Shown piece by piece: positions 16,954 through 24,655 of a stretch of DNA of 64,000 nucleotides (position 1 is its first letter; each line of letters opens with the position of its first letter). The translations under genes were made by a program, and so were the position numbers. The stretch lies in assembly GCA_050013875.1 (NCBI GenBank), contig JBEKEK010000012.1, positions 1 to 64,000 on the forward strand, written 5' to 3'. The notes under the pieces were generated by a model, which worked only from the letters and a program-made list of their open reading frames with translations, was not told where the DNA came from and searched no databases. This DNA comes from Trebonia sp050013875. GTDB taxonomy: Bacteria > Actinomycetota > Actinomycetes > Streptosporangiales > Streptosporangiaceae.

Positions 16954-18057
16954 TCAGGTCTCCGGCGAGAATTCCGTGTCATCCATTGCCGACTGAAGAG
17001 AAATCCGGAGTGAGCTGTCGCTGATCCCTGGGTAGGCCGATCCCTCTTCTGTCCCGGCGAGTTCAGTTCCAGCGATCAGATCCTGCGCATGCCGCAGCAA
17101 CCCGAGGTAGTAGAAGGTAATGCCGCGGGGCACGGCGGGCCGTCGACGGCGCGGGCTCTCGATCAGCGAGAGCCGGGTAGAAACGAATTTCCTGAGAAGA
17201 TCCGACTGCTCATCCGCGTAGCTATTCAGGTCCTCGATCAAGTCAAAGCCAAGCGCGACCAGCCGCTGGGCTTGCTGGCCGATATAGGAGCGATCAGGTC
17301 GTTGCGCGATGATTCCGTCCATGGCATTGGCAATGAATCTGTCAAGCCGCATGACTTCTTCGCTTATCACAGTAAAAGAAAAAAGCGAATCTTGATCGAT
17401 CTCTACATCCCAGGATCCCGTTCCGATAGTTGCCGATGTACTGGCCCTGTGAGCGGCCAGCTCGTTCCGGATCCCGACGAACTCGTCGTCGGCAATCTCA
17501 AGGAGGCCGGCCAGCCGCGAGAAGCGCCGCTTGATGCCCCGCGGGACCGCCTCCTTGGATTTATAGCCGAGGTCGTGCTCTATTTCCGCCCAGGCATGCT
17601 GGAGGATCGAGCGTATCTGGATCTCAAACTTTATTCCGTCGTACTGACGGTACTCGGCCAACGCGACGCGGTCACGGTTGAGCTGCGCGACAAAATGCAT
17701 CGAGAGGTAGCCAAAACGATCCGGGTCCAGCGCCATGCGCTTGTCCGCAGAATGCGCCTCGTCGATGACGAACTCGCGTTCGATCACCCGGGCAACCGCG
17801 TCAACTTCATCGCGGAAATAAGTAATAATCCGTATGCCAAGCATATCGTAGATGCTGCTCAGCGGCCGGACATCCTCTCCGACGGTCACCTTGCGCGCTG
17901 CGCTTTCCCTCGACTTAACACGGGTAGCCACTGTATGCAACTGGATCCCGTCGGCCTTTAGGAGACCTTGTATGAGCCTCTCCAAGGCTGCGCTGAATCC
18001 ACCGAGCGGGGCCGCTATCTGCTCGTACTCGGCATCGAAGTCCTTCTGCACGCTCAC
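16954..18057 (-). CDS. Stand-alone RelA/SpoT-type alarmone synthetase
   Basis: A 367-aa protein with a nucleotidyltransferase domain of RelA/SpoT type (about 40-190) and no HD hydrolase domain. Key motifs are RVKSRESAARK near 46-56, LGIRIITYFRDEVD, FGYLSMHFVAQL, and EIQIRSILQHAWAEIEHDLGYK-type text, here EIQIRSILQHAWAEIEH. It should make (p)ppGpp or a related pyrophosphorylated nucleotide from ATP. The C-terminal 170 residues are helical and unrecognised. AGGAGGTGATCC precedes the GTG. It lies 144 bases upstream of fxsA on the same strand, so co-expression is possible. Some stand-alone synthetases act as toxins; that is one possible role here. Confidence 0.88.
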   Translation of the reverse strand: MSVQKDFDAEYEQIAAPLGGFSAALERLIQGLLKADGIQLHTVATRVKSRESAARKVTVGEDVRPLSSIYDMLGIRIITYFRDEVDAVARVIEREFVIDEAHSADKRMALDPDRFGYLSMHFVAQLNRDRVALAEYRQYDGIKFEIQIRSILQHAWAEIEHDLGYKSKEAVPRGIKRRFSRLAGLLEIADDEFVGIRNELAAHRASTSATIGTGSWDVEIDQDSLFSFTVISEEVMRLDRFIANAMDGIIAQRPDRSYIGQQAQRLVALGFDLIEDLNSYADEQSDLLRKFVSTRLSLIESPRRRRPAVPRGITFYYLGLLRHAQDLIAGTELAGTEEGSAYPGISDSSLRISLQSAMDDTEFSPET

Positions 18058-18421
18058 GGCGGATCACCTCCTGGCAAGGTATTCGCCTGCCTAGAGGATA
18101 CTTCATTGGCGGAACTGCATTCCTGGGTGGCGTACCACATGCACCACTCAGGCTATGTACTTCCTCAATGGAATCCTGATTCCGCGCGACTATCGCCGGG
18201 CGCGGCGCCCGCTGCCACCGACGCCGGCCGCGGGCATCCTCGGCCCCCCGGCGTCCGGCCGCCGACTCGCGGGCAGGCCGCCACCATAGGAGTTCGGTCC
18301 GCCCGCCGACAGCAAGGGCACCTGATGGCTTGGCGGGTGGGGCAGAAAACGGGCGCAGGGGTGGTGGAACCACCGTCCGTTCGGAATGATCGAATTCTCG
18401 GCACGACGGGAGGGGGGCAGC
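18058..18421. other. Divergent intergenic region between RelA-like gene and denD
   Basis: No gene is supported. At 18061-18072 the minus strand reads AGGAGGTGATCC, complementary to nearly the whole 3' tail of 16S rRNA, serving the RelA-like gene. At 18358-18380 lies the second copy of the GGTGG/CCACC motif. A GC palindrome (GGGCGCGGCGCCC) lies near 18200. Confidence 0.6.
18358..18380. promoter_or_regulatory. GGTGG/CCACC operator-like motif, copy 2
   Basis: Contains the perfect 15-base inverted repeat GGTGGTGGAACCACC (18360-18374). The surrounding 23 bases match 8913-8935 at 21 positions, including the GTCCGT tail. It lies 41 bases before the denD start codon, a normal operator position. Confidence 0.5.
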
Positions 18422-19411
18422 ATGCGGGTCATTGTCACCGGCGGCGCCGGGTTTGTCGGGAGCCTGCTCGCCAGGCGGCTGCTGGCCGGGCCGTTCGAGA
18501 TCAGCCGCGAGATGGCCGACGTGGATGAGCTCGTGCTCGCCGATCTGGCAGCGCCCGCCGCTGACCTGGCAGCCGATCCGAGGGTGGGGGCCGCGACGGT
18601 CGACCTGGCGACGGAGGCAGGCGATCTGGGCAGCGCCGACGTCATCTTCCACTTGGCCGGCGTGGTCAGCGGCGCGGCCGAGGCGGATTTCGACTTGGGG
18701 ATGCGCACCAACCTCGACGGCATGCGCGCAGTCCTTGAGCTTGCCAGGCGGCAGGCCGAGCCACCGGTGCTTGTCTTCTCAAGCTCGGTGGCGGTGTTCG
18801 GGCCAGAACCTGAACCGGGGCTGGCCGGCGTCGTCGGTGACGACACGCTGCCCCGGCCGCAGTCGAGCTATGGCACGCAGAAGTTCATCGGCGAGCAGCT
18901 CGTCGCGGATTACACTCGCAAGGGCTTCGTGCGGGGGCGGTCGGTTCGGCTGATGACGGTGGCGGTGCGGCCGGGCAGGCCGAACGCGGCGGCGTCGAGC
19001 TTCGTGTCGGGGATCATCCGCGAGCCGCTGGCCGGGGTGCGGGCGCCGTGCCCGGTGCCCGCCGATACCCCGGTCGCCCTCGCCTCTCCGGGCCGGGCCC
19101 TGGACGGGATCCTGCGCGCTGCCGCCGTGACCGACGCGGAGTGGGGCAGCCGGACCGCACTGACCCTGCCCGGCCTGACCACGACGCCGCGGGACATGGC
19201 GGCCGCCATGGACCGGGTGGCGGGCTACGCCGCGAGCGACCTCATCGACTGGACCGACGACCCGGTGGTCGGCGCCATCGTCCGCGGCTGGCCGGCCCGG
19301 TTCGAGACGCGGCGCGCGCACGCGCTCGGGCTGCGGCCCGACCGGTCGTTCGATGACATCGTGCGCGAGTACATCAGCGCCAAGGAAGCCGCGGCTGGAC
19401 CGGAAGCCTGA
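18422..19411 (+). CDS. denD: D-erythronate dehydrogenase (NAD-dependent epimerase/dehydratase fold)
   Basis: Extended short-chain dehydrogenase of 329 aa. The Rossmann loop GGAGFVGS (7-14), the Y-x-x-x-K pair in SSYGTQKFIGEQL and the motif LMTVAVRPGRPNAAASSFVSG are those of D-erythronate dehydrogenase, which oxidises D-erythronate to 2-oxo-tetronate before a kinase and an aldolase complete the pathway. Those partner genes are not adjacent. The ATG at 18422 is preceded by GGGAGGGG; an upstream in-frame ATG at 18386 lacks a site. Close homologues acting on other hydroxy acids cannot be excluded. Confidence 0.85.
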   Translation: MRVIVTGGAGFVGSLLARRLLAGPFEISREMADVDELVLADLAAPAADLAADPRVGAATVDLATEAGDLGSADVIFHLAGVVSGAAEADFDLGMRTNLDGMRAVLELARRQAEPPVLVFSSSVAVFGPEPEPGLAGVVGDDTLPRPQSSYGTQKFIGEQLVADYTRKGFVRGRSVRLMTVAVRPGRPNAAASSFVSGIIREPLAGVRAPCPVPADTPVALASPGRALDGILRAAAVTDAEWGSRTALTLPGLTTTPRDMAAAMDRVAGYAASDLIDWTDDPVVGAIVRGWPARFETRRAHALGLRPDRSFDDIVREYISAKEAAAGPEA

Positions 19412-19495
19412 CGCGGGCAGCTGAACGTTAACCGGCGGCCTGTCTCGCCAGGGGCCGTGGCCATCATGCGGGGCCGGGAGACTTAATCCGCGCAA

Positions 19496-19523
19496 CGCCG
19501 CCGGCCAGTTGCGGTCGGCGGCG
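19496..19523. terminator. Hairpin between convergent genes
   Basis: CGCCGCCGGCC (19496-19506) pairs with GGTCGGCGGCG (19513-19523), with one G-U pair and a six-base loop. It lies between the ends of denD and the next, convergent gene and could serve both strands. No U-tract. Confidence 0.5.
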
Positions 19524-19551
19524 TCGCGTGCTGCTGGAGCGTTCCCGGAAA

Positions 19552-20496
19552 TTACTGGGGCGGGGCGACCTTCGTGAATCCGGCTGGGATGTGGACGTCG
19601 TTCACCTTGTCGAGCAGTGACTTGGCGCGTGGCAGCCACGTGTCGTTGTCGATGAGCATCACGTTCTGCAGCGGCCCCTTCGTGTTGGCGAAGTCGGCCT
19701 GGATGGTGCGCACCGGCAGAAACGTCTTCGAATCGACCCACAGCTCCCGGTAGCCGTGAATCCACGGGCTGCGCAGGCCAATCGTGTGATGCCCGTTGAT
19801 GGTCTTGTGGCCGATGACCTTGAGCTCGCCCGCGTCGAGCCACGACTTGATTTGGGCCGGCGTCATCACGTTGCTGGTGGCGCCTGCCGTCGATCCCAGG
19901 ATGGGGCCGGCCGCGTGAAAGACGTCGATGAACCAGGTGCGGGTGGAGTAATCGGCCTGGATGACCTTCCAGGTGAGGACCCGGTTCACGAGGTAGGTGC
20001 TCAGCCAGGCGATTGACTTGCCTGCGGTGGGATCGTTCAGGATCTCGTAGTCGTTCCCGGTGCGCGGGTCCGTCCAGTTGGTGGCGGAATCCCCACCCGA
20101 CCCGGTCTGCACCTGGTCATCGCGCAGGACGTAGTTGTTCACGTTGCCGAGCGCGGCCTTGACCTGCGCGGTCACGTAGGCAACGGTCTCGGCGTGCGCG
20201 GTCGCGCCGCGGCCGGCGCCCTGGCGGGCCGTCCCGCTGGCGCTGCTGTGGTCAACGGCCGGGCCGGCCGTGGTGCCACCGGCGCCGTGATCGCCGGGGA
20301 ATCCTTGGACACCGAAGAACAGCCCGCCAGCGGCTAGCACGGCTGCTCCGGCCGCGCTCGCACCGCGCCGCATGAGGCGGCGATGGTGCCGTTGCCGGGC
20401 AAGCTGCTTGATCGTCGTGAGATCGGGCGTGCAGGGCTGGCCCGACGCGAGCTCGCGGAGTTCGTCGCCGAGCTGCGTCTCACCGGGTGTGTTCAT
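19552..20496 (-). CDS. Membrane-anchored CU044_5270-like protein, sigma-factor partner
   Basis: A 314-aa protein with a short cytoplasmic N-terminus, one transmembrane helix (about 44-64) and an extracellular domain. It resembles the CU044_5270 family often paired with SigE-type sigma factors. The start overlaps the stop of the upstream sigma gene (ATGA), so the two are translationally coupled. An anti-sigma or surface-sensing role follows from this pairing and is inferred; no zinc-type anti-sigma motif is visible. Confidence 0.72.
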   Translation of the reverse strand: MNTPGETQLGDELRELASGQPCTPDLTTIKQLARQRHHRRLMRRGASAAGAAVLAAGGLFFGVQGFPGDHGAGGTTAGPAVDHSSASGTARQGAGRGATAHAETVAYVTAQVKAALGNVNNYVLRDDQVQTGSGGDSATNWTDPRTGNDYEILNDPTAGKSIAWLSTYLVNRVLTWKVIQADYSTRTWFIDVFHAAGPILGSTAGATSNVMTPAQIKSWLDAGELKVIGHKTINGHHTIGLRSPWIHGYRELWVDSKTFLPVRTIQADFANTKGPLQNVMLIDNDTWLPRAKSLLDKVNDVHIPAGFTKVAPPQ

Positions 20497-21017
20497 AGCG
20501 TGGATTCCGTTCTGTCCAGATAACTTCTCAGGGTGCCGAGCGCCCGGGCGCTCTGGCTCTTCACCGTGCCTTCGCTGCAGCCGAGGACAGCGGCGGTCTC
20601 GCGCTCGCTCATCCCCTCCACGTACCGGAGGATGATCGTGGCGCGCTGCCGCAACGGGAGGGTGTGCAGCGCCTGCAGCAGGCCCGCCCGCCGTGCGACC
20701 TCGTCGGTGGCGTCAGGCGCAACCGGCTCGCGTCCCTCGGGGAATCGCGAGACCGCCGCTGTGCGCTCGCGCCGGCGCCACCGCCCGCGCGCCTCATTCA
20801 GCAGAATGCGCCGGACGTAGGCGTCCGGGCTGACCGCCTGCCGGACGCGCGGCCAGTGTTCATAGGCCTTGACCAGCGTGTCCTGCACGAGATCGTGGGC
20901 GAGGTGCCAGTCGCCGCACAGGAGATAGGCGCTTTGATGCAGCAACGAGGCGCGGTTCCGCATGAACTCACCGAACTCCTCGTCCCGGCCGTTCATCACG
21001 TTCTCTGTCCGTCTCAT
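20493..21017 (-). CDS. SigE-family ECF RNA polymerase sigma factor
   Basis: Group IV sigma factor of 174 aa. Region 2 shows AHDLVQDTLVKAYEHWPRV, and region 4 shows LPLRQRATIILRYVEGMS with the helix-turn-helix ETAAVLGCSEGTVKSQSARA. This layout is the SigE family of actinobacteria. It shares four bases with the following membrane-protein gene. Start: ATG at 21017; a second in-frame ATG at 20996 is possible, and neither has a strong ribosome site. Confidence 0.9.
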   Translation of the reverse strand: MRRTENVMNGRDEEFGEFMRNRASLLHQSAYLLCGDWHLAHDLVQDTLVKAYEHWPRVRQAVSPDAYVRRILLNEARGRWRRRERTAAVSRFPEGREPVAPDATDEVARRAGLLQALHTLPLRQRATIILRYVEGMSERETAAVLGCSEGTVKSQSARALGTLRSYLDRTESTL

Positions 21018-21245
21018 GACGGACTAGATGCTCTCGCTCCGCGGAAAGTTGTCGAGGCCCGGCTAATTTCTCATCCCCCTCATGGCAGGGCTGTGAGGGC
21101 AGCGGGCGGGGTCACCCAGGCGGACGGCATCCTGTATGGCGTGGCGACGATGATTCCGCCGCGGTTCCGCAGTCGGTACTGCGGGGCACTGACGAGACCT
21201 TGGGTGTGGCGGAACCAGAGAGCACAAGAAAGGCAGGCGGCGGGC

Positions 21246-21644
21246 ATGGCTGACTGGAAAAGGGAGATTGGCGCGATAACGCTCTTCGTCCCCGATCTCG
21301 GCGAGGCGCAAAAGTTCTACGCGGACGCGTTCGGCGTGGACGTTCAGCGACTGGACGACGACTCGGCGATGCTCCGGTTCGAGGGCATCTTCGTGTTCCT
21401 GGCCCGGTCCTCGGCGGCGGCAGAGCCGTTGCCGGAGGTACTTGAACAGGCCGGGAAGGGCGCCGGGCAGTTCGCGATCATCGTCGATGACGTGGATGCG
21501 GTATGCGGTGAGATCGCCGGGCGCGGCGTGCGGTTGCTCGCCGGCCCGGCGGACCGGGAGTGGGGCATGCGGACGGCTACCTTCGCCGACCCGGGCGGCC
21601 ACATCTGGGAGATCACCCAGGAGATTCCCTCCGCGGACGGCTGA
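21246..21644 (+). CDS. VOC (glyoxalase/bleomycin-resistance) family protein
   Basis: A 132-aa vicinal-oxygen-chelate fold protein with paired beta-alpha-beta units: ITLFVPDLGEAQKFYADAFG near the start and FADPGGHIWEITQ at the end. The final His and Glu are typical metal positions. The ATG at 21246 matches the family start; the frame extends far upstream as an accident of base composition. Substrate unknown. It converges on the GH12 gene. Confidence 0.88.
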   Translation: MADWKREIGAITLFVPDLGEAQKFYADAFGVDVQRLDDDSAMLRFEGIFVFLARSSAAAEPLPEVLEQAGKGAGQFAIIVDDVDAVCGEIAGRGVRLLAGPADREWGMRTATFADPGGHIWEITQEIPSADG

Positions 21645-21665
21645 TGGTGCCGCTGTCGGCACCGC

Positions 21666-22931
21666 TCAGTGGACCGTCACATTGAATGCGTCGGCCGTAA
21701 GTCCCTGGCCGCTCGTCCATGGTTCGAATCCGGCCTCGACATCGATGAGAGACCATGAATTTTGCATGTAGCCTCTCGACACCGCATAGGCGGCGAGCGG
21801 GCCTAGGTCCATGTTGCTCACCGAGCTCATCGGTGAGTTGGCGACGAACGATACCGTTCCGCCATTGCCCGATCCGCCATACCAGACGGTGAAGCTTATT
21901 CCGTCCAGATTCACGGTCGGTCCCGGGCTTCCGGCCGGCTGGACGCCGCCGAAGTGGCTGAGCCAGATCATCATCTCAAGACCGCTGCTGTTGTTGCTCG
22001 TGCTGTGGGCGGGGTTGAACCAGATGTCGTATGAGTCGTCCCAGGCGCCGCTGCTGACGGTGGTGGTGCGGTAGGTTGTCGTGACTTTGCCGGGCGTATT
22101 GCTCATCGTTGAAACCGCTACCGGCATACCGCTATTAGCGGTGCAGTCACCCCAATGGCACCCTTTGTAGAGCGAGGGATAGGCTCCCGGCGCACCATCG
22201 TGAGAGACGCTTACCCCGGAGCTGGATATCGTGAAATCGGGGCTCCCGTTGGTGCAGATCTTAAAATCTGCACCGGAATTGTACTCATTCGCCTGCAGGT
22301 GGTACGTATCGCTATCGAGTTGGGTAACGGTGTCGTTCGCCCCGCCATTCTGGTTCGTTGTGCAGTTCGCCAGTCCCGTGGGCGGCGCGGGGGGCGGGGG
22401 AGCTGACCTAACGGGCACCGGGACCGGCGAAGTAGTCGGCGCCGGGCTAGACGATGACAACGGGCCGGGCAATGATCTCGGCGAGGAAGTCGACGAGGGC
22501 GCGGGGGGTGCGCTTGGCACGCGGCTCGGCAGCGGATTCGGCGACGGGACGGACGACCTGGCCGATGAAGACGTGCTGGGCAGCGGGCTCGGTGATGCCG
22601 CCGGGCCCGACTGCGCGACCCAATGCACCTGGACCGAATTGGCCGGGCACTTGGCGAGGCTCGTCGATATGCCGGTGATCTTCCCCGAGCCCAGGCAGGC
22701 GTAGACGATCACGGTCCGGTCGGCCGCGTCGGGGACGGCACGGGCGAAGCTGTCCACCATGGCGGATGTCACCCACGCACTGTCCAGCGTCGCCGCCTGC
22801 GGGGCGCTCCCGGCCAGCGCGACCCCGCCGACTGTCGCGCCCGCCAGCAAGCCCAGCACTCCGGCGGCAGCCAGGGAAACGCGTCTTCGGGACTTCCTGC
22901 GAGCATTGCGGGGCTTCCTGTGCGAAGCCAT
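21666..22931 (-). CDS. Secreted GH12 endoglucanase/xyloglucanase with Pro/Ser-rich linker
   Basis: Secreted beta-1,4-glucan hydrolase of GH12. The 421-aa product has an Arg-rich signal peptide (hydrophobic 18-42), a small domain (about 50-110) with the YACLGSGKITGIST stretch found on many actinobacterial surface proteins, a Pro/Ser linker (110-185) and the GH12 jelly-roll (188-421). The nucleophile is E319 in GLEMMIWL and the acid/base E403 in VEAGFEPW. GAGGAGG precedes the ATG. Cellulose, xyloglucan or mixed glucan are all possible substrates. The accessory domain at the N-terminal end is unusual for GH12. Confidence 0.92.
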   Translation of the reverse strand: MASHRKPRNARRKSRRRVSLAAAGVLGLLAGATVGGVALAGSAPQAATLDSAWVTSAMVDSFARAVPDAADRTVIVYACLGSGKITGISTSLAKCPANSVQVHWVAQSGPAASPSPLPSTSSSARSSVPSPNPLPSRVPSAPPAPSSTSSPRSLPGPLSSSSPAPTTSPVPVPVRSAPPPPAPPTGLANCTTNQNGGANDTVTQLDSDTYHLQANEYNSGADFKICTNGSPDFTISSSGVSVSHDGAPGAYPSLYKGCHWGDCTANSGMPVAVSTMSNTPGKVTTTYRTTTVSSGAWDDSYDIWFNPAHSTSNNSSGLEMMIWLSHFGGVQPAGSPGPTVNLDGISFTVWYGGSGNGGTVSFVANSPMSSVSNMDLGPLAAYAVSRGYMQNSWSLIDVEAGFEPWTSGQGLTADAFNVTVH

Positions 22932-23093
22932 GTGCCCTCCTCGTCGCTCCCGGCAACTGCGGCATGCACGCGCGACGCCATCAGGAGACCGAATCGTTAT
23001 TACATGGTGATACGAGCGGCACGCGGCTGACGTTCAAACCGGCCGCGTCTAGTCCTAAAGATGGCCCGATGCAACTACCGAGCATGGCCCAGT

Positions 23094-23138
23094 CGCGTCA
23101 GCAACATTGCGATTTTCTAGTCACTTTGGACTGACGCG
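23094..23138. promoter_or_regulatory. Inverted repeat in the GH12/TehA-like divergent region
   Basis: CGCGTCAG (23094-23101) and CTGACGCG (23131-23138) are perfect inverted arms 29 bases apart, in the 261-base region between the GH12 gene and the TehA-like gene. It may be a two-site operator. The rest of the region shows nothing recognisable. Confidence 0.35.
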
Positions 23139-23192
23139 GGCCAGGGGTTTCCACGGGCGCAATCGCTGCCCTCGCGTGCGATCGTCGAGTGC

Positions 23193-24170
23193 GTGACGCA
23201 GCCAACCAGCTTGATCCCGCCGACAGCATGGACGATCGTCATGGCGGCCGGTGTCATCTCGATCGACCTGACCTACGACCATCAGCCAACTCTCTCGGCC
23301 ATCCTGCTCTGGTTCGCCGCGACTGCCTGGGTGTTCCTGGTCGTGGTGCTGGCCGCGCCGCTGGTTTACCAGCACGGCCGGTTCGCCCGGGAGGCTCGCT
23401 CGCCCGCGTTGCTCACCAGCGTGGCGGCCACGGCCGTGCTCGGGATCCGGCTCGCCATGCAGGACTATCGCGTGCCCGCGGCCGCGCTGCTCGCGCTGGC
23501 GGTAATCGGCTGGGTAGTTTTCCTGGTGCCGGTCCTTGAGCACTGGAAAACCCCCACGACCGGGATCTCATTCGTCCTCGGCGTGGCCACCACTGGCGTG
23601 GCCCTGCTCGGTGCCACTCTGGCCGTCAACTACCACGCAGCCTGGCTACTGAGCGGTGCTGGCGTCTTCCTGCTGCTCGCGCTGGCCTTCTACGTCTTCA
23701 CCGTCGCCCGGTTCGACCCGCGCCAGCTGACCAGCGGAGGCGGCGACCACTGGATCGCCGGCGGCGCACTGGCCATAGCCACCCTCACCGCCAGCATCAT
23801 CACCGAGGCAGCGGGAAAGCTGGGGCAGTTCAGCGGTCAGCATCAAGTTCTGGCCGACGGCTCCCTGGCGCTCTGGTGCCTGGGAACCGCGTGGCTCCCG
23901 GTCCTCATCGGCTGCGAGGTTGCCAGGCCCAGGCTGCACTACGACGTACGCCGCTGGGCCACCGTCTTCCCGCTCGGCATGTACGCCGCCTGCAGCTACA
24001 CCGTCGGCCAGGTCACCGGCATCACCGGGATCGCCCGTTTCGGCCAGGTGTGGACGTGGGTCGCATTCGCCGCCTTCCTGGTCGTCCTGGCCGGGCTGGT
24101 CCGCCGCGTCCACCAGGCCAAGCAGTTGCCGGGCGTACGTCTTCGCCTTCACGCGGGTGCCTTACGTTGA
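23193..24170 (+). CDS. TehA/SLAC1-type tellurite-resistance or C4-dicarboxylate transporter family protein
   Basis: Integral membrane protein of 325 aa with about ten hydrophobic segments and almost no soluble loops. The pattern (FPLGMYAACSYTVGQVTG, TAWTIVMAAGVISIDL) matches the voltage-dependent anion channel/TehA family. Real members are anion or dicarboxylate channels; tellurite resistance is a historical label. The GTG start is at 23193. An 83-base gap separates it from the SnoaL-like gene, so they may be co-transcribed. Confidence 0.82.
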   Translation: MTQPTSLIPPTAWTIVMAAGVISIDLTYDHQPTLSAILLWFAATAWVFLVVVLAAPLVYQHGRFAREARSPALLTSVAATAVLGIRLAMQDYRVPAAALLALAVIGWVVFLVPVLEHWKTPTTGISFVLGVATTGVALLGATLAVNYHAAWLLSGAGVFLLLALAFYVFTVARFDPRQLTSGGGDHWIAGGALAIATLTASIITEAAGKLGQFSGQHQVLADGSLALWCLGTAWLPVLIGCEVARPRLHYDVRRWATVFPLGMYAACSYTVGQVTGITGIARFGQVWTWVAFAAFLVVLAGLVRRVHQAKQLPGVRLRLHAGALR

Positions 24171-24253
24171 GAGGCCTGGCGCTCCGGGAAGAAGCATCGA
24201 GGCACCCCCGGTCCCCGGGGAATGCCTCTCCCGCCTGCAGAAGGGACAACACG

Positions 24254-24655
24254 ATGTCAGATACCCAGATCAGGTCCGCGATCGAGGGACACTGGCAGGC
24301 ATCGGAAAGCGGGGATACCGAGACCGAGCACGCCATCTACGCCGCCGACGCGGTCCTCGACTATCCCCAGTCCGGCGAGCGGTTCCGGACTCGCGCGACG
24401 ATTGCGGCCCAACGTGGCGGCCACCCGGCCAGCCGCCACTTCACCGTCCTGCGGATCAGCGGCGGCGGAAATCTGTGGGTAAGCGAGTGCATCATCACCT
24501 ACGACGGGGCGCCGACCTACTCGGTGAGCATCATGGAGTTCGCCGACGAGCATGTGGTGCATGAGACGCAGTACTTCGCGGACCCGTTCAATTCGCCTGC
24601 CTGGCGGGCGAACCTCGCGGAGCCGATGCCGGGCAGGACCATTTCCAGGGCCTGA
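24254..24655 (+). CDS. SnoaL/NTF2-like protein
   Basis: A 133-aa protein of the SnoaL-like cone fold: helix IRSAIEGHWQASESGD, then YAADAVLDYPQSGERFRTRATI and a beta-sheet half. Such proteins are small enzymes or ligand carriers; no function can be assigned. Start ATG at 24254 after AAGGGAC. The gene ends one base before the convergent membrane/Usp gene. Confidence 0.82.
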   Translation: MSDTQIRSAIEGHWQASESGDTETEHAIYAADAVLDYPQSGERFRTRATIAAQRGGHPASRHFTVLRISGGGNLWVSECIITYDGAPTYSVSIMEFADEHVVHETQYFADPFNSPAWRANLAEPMPGRTISRA

